Source: Xanthomonas bonasiae (GTDB lineage: Bacteria; Pseudomonadota; Gammaproteobacteria; Xanthomonadales; Xanthomonadaceae). Taken from it: a stretch of 57,257 nucleotides of DNA. Position numbers and translations under genes: made by a program. Positions 52,665 through 57,257 of the stretch are shown in pieces; position 1 is the stretch's first letter; the number at the start of each line of letters is the position of its first letter. The notes under the pieces were generated by a model. It worked only from the letters and a program-made list of their open reading frames with translations, did not search any database and was not told where the DNA came from. Location: contig NZ_JAFIWB010000032.1 in assembly GCF_017163705.1 (NCBI RefSeq), positions 1-57,257 on the forward strand, written 5' to 3'.

Positions 52665-52817
52665 GCGTTTCGCGTTCGCTGCCGCGCGCGCCGGCGCGCC
52701 CGGTGCGCGCGCATGCCGCGCCGCGCTGCCGGCAGCGCGCCCGCCCACGTTTCCGCCGTTGCCCGCGCGCAGCGGCATCCGTCCTTTCCGTTCCGTCTCC
52801 CGCTTAGAGGTTCTCCC

Positions 52818-54980
52818 ATGTCCCATGCCTTCCCCGCACTCGCGCCGCTCGCCCTGGCCTTGGCGCTGGCCGCGACCGCCGCACCGGCGCGCGCCGCCGA
52901 TGCGGACACGCAGACGCCGGTCGAACTGGACGCGGTCAATGTGCAGGGCGAGCAGCCGCGCAACCGCTCCACGCTGGGCGGCTACGGCGACGCCGCGCTG
53001 CTGGACACGCCCGCCTCGATCGGGGTGATCGACCGCACGCAGCTGGACGACCGCCAGGTGCGCGTGCTCAGCGAGGTGCTGCGCGCCGACGCCTCGGTCG
53101 GCGACAGCTATGCGCCGATCGGCTACTACGAGAACTTCGTGGTGCGCGGCTATTCGCTCAACGCCGCCAACAGCTACCGCATCAACGGCCTGACCGTCAC
53201 CGGCGAGCAGAACGTGGCGCTGGAGAACAAGCAGCAGGTGCAGGTGCTCAAGGGCCTGTCCGGGCTGCAGTCCGGCCTCACCGAGCCGGCCGGGGTGATC
53301 GACTACACGACCAAGCGCCCGCAGCAGGTGCGCACGCTGACGCTCGGTACCGACGACGACGGCGGCCGCTACGCCGCGCTGGACCTGGGCGACTGGTTCG
53401 GCCGCGACCGCCAGTTCGGGCTGCGCGTCAACGCCGCGCACGAGGACATCCGCAGCTACGTCGAGCATGCCGACGGCCACCGCAATTTCCTGTCGCTGGC
53501 CGCGGACTGGAACATCGATCCGCAATCGGCGCTGCAGCTGGACGTGGAATACCAGGACCGGCAACAGCGCTCGGTGCCCGGCTATCAACTGCTCGGCGGC
53601 GAGCGCGTGCCCGGCGACGTGTCGGTGCACCGGCTGCTGGCCTACCAGCCCTGGTCCAAGCCGGTCGGCATCGACTCGCTCAACGCGCAACTGCGCTATC
53701 ACTACCGCTTCAACGACGCCTGGCGCGCGCAGTTGGCGGCAGCGCACAGCCGCGCGGTGATCGACGACTATTCCAGCTTCGCCTGGGGCTGCTACGGCGC
53801 GGCCAGCTGCGCCAGCGACGCGATCCCCAACTACTTCAGCCGCGAAGGCGACTACGACCTCTACGACTACCGCAGCCCCGACGACACGCGCCGCAACGAC
53901 CAGGTGCAGGCGACCGTGTCCGGCACGTTCGCCACCGGCGCGCTGCAGCACCAGCTCAACATCGGCGTGGACTACCTGCAGCGCACCATCGACCAGCACG
54001 GCTCGATCAACGAATGGATCGGCAGCGGCACTATCGACGCCGATCCGCCGCTGCTGGCCCAGGCCGACGCCGAACTCGGCCCCAAGCGCCGGCGCCTGGA
54101 CAGCACCCAGCAGTCGCTGCTGGCCAGCGACCGCATCGGCATCGGCGAGGCCTGGCAGTTGCTGCTGGGTGCGCGCCAGGTGCGCTACGACGAGCGCGCC
54201 TGGGATCGCGACGGCGCGCTGACCCGCCACACCCGCCGTTCGGAATTGCTGCCGCAGGCGGCGCTGCTGTTCAAGCCGCGGGACACGCTGTCGCTGTACG
54301 CCAGCTTCGCCAAGGGCCTGGCGCCGGGCGGCACCGCGTCGTGGTTCGCCAGCAACGCCGATGCGATCCTCGCCCCGACCAGCGCCTACCAGACCGAAGC
54401 CGGCCTGAAATACGAGCGCGACGGCCTGGCGCTGGGTGCGGCCGTGTTCGACATCCGCCAGGCCTATCAGTATGCGCAGCCGCAGGCCGACGGCAGCTTC
54501 CTGTATGTGCAGCAGGGCCGCCTGCACAACCGCGGCATCGAACTGTCGGCCGACGGCGCGATCGGCGAGCGGCTGCACCTGCAGGCCAGCGTCGCCGGCA
54601 TCCGCGCGCGCGCCGAAGACACCGGCACGCCGGCCTACGAAGGCCACCAGGCCTTGAACGTGCCCAGGCTGCGCGCCAGCGCCCAGGCCAGTTGGGACGT
54701 GCCCGGGGCGAGCGGCCTGGCGCTGCTGGGCGGCGCGCAGTACAGCGGCGCCAAGTACGCCGACCGCAGCGGCCGCGTCGCCGTCGGCGGCTACACCGTC
54801 TACACCCTGGGCGCGCGCTACGCGACGCGGCTGGGCACGCTGCCGACCACGCTGCGGCTAAGCGTGGACAACCTCACCGACAAGCGCTACTGGCGCGACG
54901 TCGGCGACTACATGGGCGACGACTATCTGTTCCTGGGCGCGCCGCGCACGGCGCGGCTGGCGCTGCAGTTCGATTTTTGA
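52818..54980 (+). CDS. TonB-dependent outer-membrane receptor
   Basis: A 720-residue receptor with signal peptide (ends PARA), a short TonB-box-like stretch (TPVELDAVNVQGE), plug domain (TPASIGVIDRTQLDDRQVRVLSEVLR through EPAGVIDYTTKRP) and a 22-strand barrel, with the C-terminal RLSVDNLTDKRYWRDVGDY and terminal FDF. It resembles the siderophore-receptor subfamily. Next to PnuC and a kinase-like gene it more likely takes up a vitamin or nucleoside; nothing in the sequence shows a substrate. It starts 153 bp after the kinase gene, without a close Shine-Dalgarno sequence (agaggttctccc). Confidence 0.88.
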   Translation: MSHAFPALAPLALALALAATAAPARAADADTQTPVELDAVNVQGEQPRNRSTLGGYGDAALLDTPASIGVIDRTQLDDRQVRVLSEVLRADASVGDSYAPIGYYENFVVRGYSLNAANSYRINGLTVTGEQNVALENKQQVQVLKGLSGLQSGLTEPAGVIDYTTKRPQQVRTLTLGTDDDGGRYAALDLGDWFGRDRQFGLRVNAAHEDIRSYVEHADGHRNFLSLAADWNIDPQSALQLDVEYQDRQQRSVPGYQLLGGERVPGDVSVHRLLAYQPWSKPVGIDSLNAQLRYHYRFNDAWRAQLAAAHSRAVIDDYSSFAWGCYGAASCASDAIPNYFSREGDYDLYDYRSPDDTRRNDQVQATVSGTFATGALQHQLNIGVDYLQRTIDQHGSINEWIGSGTIDADPPLLAQADAELGPKRRRLDSTQQSLLASDRIGIGEAWQLLLGARQVRYDERAWDRDGALTRHTRRSELLPQAALLFKPRDTLSLYASFAKGLAPGGTASWFASNADAILAPTSAYQTEAGLKYERDGLALGAAVFDIRQAYQYAQPQADGSFLYVQQGRLHNRGIELSADGAIGERLHLQASVAGIRARAEDTGTPAYEGHQALNVPRLRASAQASWDVPGASGLALLGGAQYSGAKYADRSGRVAVGGYTVYTLGARYATRLGTLPTTLRLSVDNLTDKRYWRDVGDYMGDDYLFLGAPRTARLALQFDF

Positions 54981-55320
54981 GGGCCGGGAGTGGGGATGCG
55001 GGATTGGGGATTCGTAAAGGCCGGGAGCAGAACACGAATCGTCGCTGTCGCAGCAGCGGCTCTAGCCGCTACCCGACTTCCCTGGAATGCCTGTCGCGGC
55101 TGAAGCCGCTCCCACAAGGGCCGGGAGTGGGGAATCGGGATTGGGGATTCGTAAAAGCCAAGCGCAGGACACGGAGCGTCACTGTCTTAAGAGCGGCCTT
55201 GGCCGCGACAGGACTTCCTGGAAAGCCCGTCGCGGTTGAAGCGCTCCCACAAACGAGCGCATTGTTTCGCGCTCGCGGAACCTCTCCAATCCCTAATCTC
55301 CAATCCCCAATCCCGGCCTT
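54981..55320. repeat. Duplicated 137-bp composite repeat between the receptor gene and pnuC
   Basis: Two direct copies start at 54981 and 55118. Each consists of a gggattggggattcgtaaa island followed by a half of the ggctgaagcgctcccac type. A third, inverted island (ccaatccctaatctccaatcccc) closes the region at 55287-55320. It is thus a tandem duplication of a fusion of two repeat families. No gene lies in it; the two genes are probably separate transcription units or are joined through this structured spacer. Confidence 0.85.
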
Positions 55321-55326
55321 CCAACA

Positions 55327-55908
55327 ATGTCCCCTCTCGAACTCCTCGCTGTGCTGGTCAACGTGCTCGGCGTCTGGCTGACCGCACGCCGGGTGCGCTG
55401 GTGCTGGCCGGTCAACGTCGTCGCGGTGCTGCTGTACGCGTGGCTGTTCTACCAATGGAAGCTGTACTCGGACATGCTGCTGCAGGGCGTCTACGTGTTC
55501 CTGCAGGGCTACGGCTGGTGGCGCTGGAGCCAGGGCCGGCTGGAGCACGGCAAGGTCCAGGTCGGCCCGCTGCCGCGGCGCGAAGCGGCGCTGTCGCTGC
55601 TGGCGGGCGCCGCCGGCGCGCTGTCGCTGGGCTGGCTGATGCATCGCCATACCGATGCCGCGCTGCCCTGGCTGGACGCGGCGCTGTCCGCCTTCAGCCT
55701 GGTCGCCAGCTTCTGGGCGGCGCGCAAGCGCATCGCCAACTGGACCCTGTGGATCGTGCTGGACTGCGTCTACGTCGGCGTCTTCGTCTACAAGGGGCTG
55801 TATCCCACCGCGGCGCTGTACGCCGGTTTCGTGGTGCTGGCGATCTACGGCCTGCGGCTGTGGCGGGCGGACCTGCGGCGCGCCGTCGCCGCGCAGCCGT
55901 TGCCATGA
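55327..55908 (+). CDS. pnuC: PnuC-family vitamin/nucleoside transporter
   Basis: A 193-residue membrane protein with seven hydrophobic helices. Family patterns are NVLGVWLTARRVRWCWPVNVVAVLLY, LQGVYVFLQGYGWWRW (conserved Q-x-x-Y and Trp cluster that lines the substrate site) and ANWTLWIVLDCVYVGVFVYKGLYPTAALY. PnuC moves nicotinamide riboside by facilitated diffusion; close relatives (PnuT) move thiamine. With the receptor and a kinase-like gene upstream it makes a plausible uptake-and-trap set. pncB at 43366-44547 belongs to NAD salvage too but is in a different operon. Confidence 0.9.
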   Translation: MSPLELLAVLVNVLGVWLTARRVRWCWPVNVVAVLLYAWLFYQWKLYSDMLLQGVYVFLQGYGWWRWSQGRLEHGKVQVGPLPRREAALSLLAGAAGALSLGWLMHRHTDAALPWLDAALSAFSLVASFWAARKRIANWTLWIVLDCVYVGVFVYKGLYPTAALYAGFVVLAIYGLRLWRADLRRAVAAQPLP

Positions 55909-56255
55909 GCCGGCGCATCCGCATGCGCTGCGATCCACGCAGGCCGGTGTCGGCGTGCAGGCCGGGACGATCGTCGTGACCGGCGCGCAAGAAGCGCAGA
56001 CGATGCACGTCAGCCTGCCTTAGCCCGGCGTGCCGGTCGCGCCGCAGTGCCACGAGCGCGCGCGGCATCGCTATGCTGGAGCCTCTCGACTCTGCATTGC
56101 AGTGAGCGGAGCGTTGTGGGAGCGGCTGCGGATGGCCCGGGTCGTCCGCCGCGACGGGCTTTGCAAGCGAGGCCTGTCGAGACCGCAGCCGCTCCCACCA
56201 GCATCGTTGCCTGCGACCATGGGCAAGAACAGTGCAGCACCGCCACGGAGACCCC
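55909..56255. other. Intergenic stretch before the GntR-type gene
   Basis: The 347-bp gap has no convincing gene; a 24-codon frame that overlaps the pnuC stop (ATGA) is Arg-rich and unremarkable. 56116-56198 is a palindromic repeat (separate entry). GGAG lies 5 bases before the start of the regulator. Confidence 0.5.
56116..56198. repeat. Palindromic REP-like element
   Basis: Perfect 16-bp arms (gtgggagcggctgcgg and its complement) enclose about 50 bp that itself has the cgcgacgggctttgcaagcga core seen in other copies. It belongs to the same family as 13282-13353 and 57131-57186. Confidence 0.85.
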
Positions 56256-56993
56256 ATGCCCACGCCGTTGAATCCCGCCGCCGGCTTCGGCCAGCGCATC
56301 GTCGATGCACTGCTCGCGCGCATCGTCGGCGGCGAATGGGCCGCGGACCAGCGCCTGCCGGTGGAACGCGAACTGGCCGCGCTGTTCGGCTGCACCCGCA
56401 TCACCTTGCGCGAGGCGCTGCAGCAACTGGAATCGGAAGGCTACATCTACCGCGAGAACCGGCGTGGCTGGTTCGTCAGCGCAGCGCGCGTGCGCCACGA
56501 TCCCACCAGCATCGCCGGCTTCATGCAGTACGTCGCCGCGCAAGGCGGCACGCCGCGTACCGAACTGCTCGGCGCGCGCCGCCAGCCGGCCGGCGCGACG
56601 CTGGCGCGGCACCTGGAACTGGACGATGCCGGGGCCGAGGTATTCGTGCTGCAGCGCCGGCGCTGGATCGGCCGCCGCGCGGTGCTGCTGGAGACCAATG
56701 CGATTCTCGCCGCATGGGCGCCGACCCTGCTCGATCACGACCTGGCCGGCTCGCTCAGCGCGGTGCTGGGACAACGGCTCGGGTTGCGCCAGGCGCGCAG
56801 CCGGCTGTCGATGTACCCGGCCACGCTGGTCGCCGAGCAGGCCGCGCTGCTGCAGTCCACCGCCGGCACGCCGTGCTTCCGGCTGCAGCGGGTGAGCTAC
56901 GCCGCCGACGGCCGCGCGGTGGAATTCGACATCGAGTCCTGGCGCCACGACGTGCTGGAAGTGACAGTGGACGTGCAGGCCCCGCCTGAGTGA
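56256..56993 (+). CDS. GntR-family (HutC/UTRA) transcriptional regulator
   Basis: A 245-residue regulator. The N-terminal winged helix-turn-helix (about 10-70) has GEWAADQRLPVERELAALFGCTRITLREALQQLESEGYIYRENRRGWFV, a classical GntR reader. The C-terminal UTRA domain (about 90-240) binds a small ligand (VFVLQRRRWIGRRAVLLETNAILAAW, GTPCFRLQRVSYAADGRAVEFDIESW). UTRA regulators sense sugars, amino sugars, phosphonates or histidine derivatives; the target here is not in the window. The start MPTPLN has a good ribosome site and agrees with the expected domain start. Confidence 0.9.
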   Translation: MPTPLNPAAGFGQRIVDALLARIVGGEWAADQRLPVERELAALFGCTRITLREALQQLESEGYIYRENRRGWFVSAARVRHDPTSIAGFMQYVAAQGGTPRTELLGARRQPAGATLARHLELDDAGAEVFVLQRRRWIGRRAVLLETNAILAAWAPTLLDHDLAGSLSAVLGQRLGLRQARSRLSMYPATLVAEQAALLQSTAGTPCFRLQRVSYAADGRAVEFDIESWRHDVLEVTVDVQAPPE

Positions 56994-57130
56994 GGCCGGC
57001 GCGCGTCCGGCGGTGGCGGGCGGTTGCGGCCGCGTCCGCCCGCTCCGGCAATGGCATCGCGAATGCGCCGATCAAGCCGCGCGCGGCGGGTGTGCCCAAG
57101 CCAACGACCATTACGGACCTCTTGCACCTT

Positions 57131-57186
57131 GTGGGAGCGACTTCAGTCGCGACGGGCTTTACCGGTAGAGCCCGTCGCGACTGAAG
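57131..57186. repeat. Palindromic REP-like element near the window end
   Basis: Perfect 18-bp arms (cttcagtcgcgacgggct and complement) close on a ttaccggtag loop, preceded by gtgggagcga. It follows the GntR-type gene by about 140 bp and can act as its terminator. The last 70 bases of the window contain no recognisable gene. Confidence 0.88.
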
Positions 57187-57257
57187 GGCACCTCGAACAA
57201 CCGGTCAGATCATCGCGATGGCCTCTCAGCATCCGGCGCCCCAGTCTGAGAGCAGCA

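Noticed and set aside
55905-55979. 24-codon frame overlapping the pnuC stop (MSRRIRMRCDP...)
   Set aside because: Short, Arg-rich, no recognisable motif and no evidence beyond the ATGA overlap.

Overview
The window is high-GC DNA from a gammaproteobacterium of the Xanthomonadaceae, most likely a Xanthomonas. The evidence is the gene order glyA-nrdR-ribD-riboswitch-ribE-ribBX-ribH-nusB-thiL, many intergenic islands of the GGGATTGGGGATTC type and of the GTGGGAGCGRCTTCAGYCGCGAC palindrome type, and the dominance of envelope and exopolysaccharide genes. Assignments rest on reading motifs and gene order by eye; no database search was run.

Region 1 (1-8.1 kb, all minus strand) is a housekeeping block. 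glyA and nrdR are followed by a small acetyltransferase, ribD, an FMN riboswitch, ribE, a degenerate RibB-RibA fusion (RibBX), ribH, nusB and thiL. Region 2 (8.1-15.3 kb) holds an RcnB-like periplasmic protein, a divergent regulator/MFS exporter pair, ettA, a peptide deformylase and a DUF4434-type lipoprotein.

Region 3 (15.3-31.0 kb) is the most interesting part. Eleven minus-strand genes are packed as one operon: wecB, a second bcsB-like gene, an NfrB-type glycosyltransferase with MshEN c-di-GMP-binding motifs, an NfrA-type TPR/beta-barrel outer-membrane protein, two AlgX/AlgJ-like SGNH proteins, an MBOAT acyltransferase, a DltC/PltL-like carrier protein, a DltA/PltF-like adenylating enzyme, an AlgF-like protein and an acyl-CoA-dehydrogenase-like flavoprotein. 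I read it as a c-di-GMP-controlled ManNAc-type exopolysaccharide (as for E. coli NfrAB/WecB) fused to a decoration pathway in which an aminoacyl or acyl group is activated on a carrier protein, probably oxidised, and esterified to the polymer. The combination looks undescribed; the substituent is unknown.

Region 4 (31.0-43.4 kb) starts with an approximately 900-bp spacer carrying a tandem repeat array and a near-consensus CRP/Clp site in front of wecB. It is followed by a complete cellulose operon transcribed as bcsD-bcsP-bcsA-bcsB-bcsZ-bcsC. Region 5 (43.4-51.2 kb) contains pncB and a third putative glycan locus: an outer-membrane barrel, a glycosyltransferase with an N-terminal MshEN-like pair, a polytopic membrane protein and a TIM-barrel hydrolase-like lipoprotein. 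A rhamnosyltransferase-like GT2 gene lies beyond it. Three synthases therefore carry recognisable c-di-GMP modules of different kinds or positions (C-terminal MshEN, PilZ, N-terminal MshEN).

Region 6 (51.2-57.3 kb, plus strand) carries a small-molecule kinase-like protein, a TonB-dependent receptor and PnuC, which together suggest vitamin or nucleoside uptake (nicotinamide riboside or thiamine), then a GntR/UTRA regulator and further palindromic repeats.
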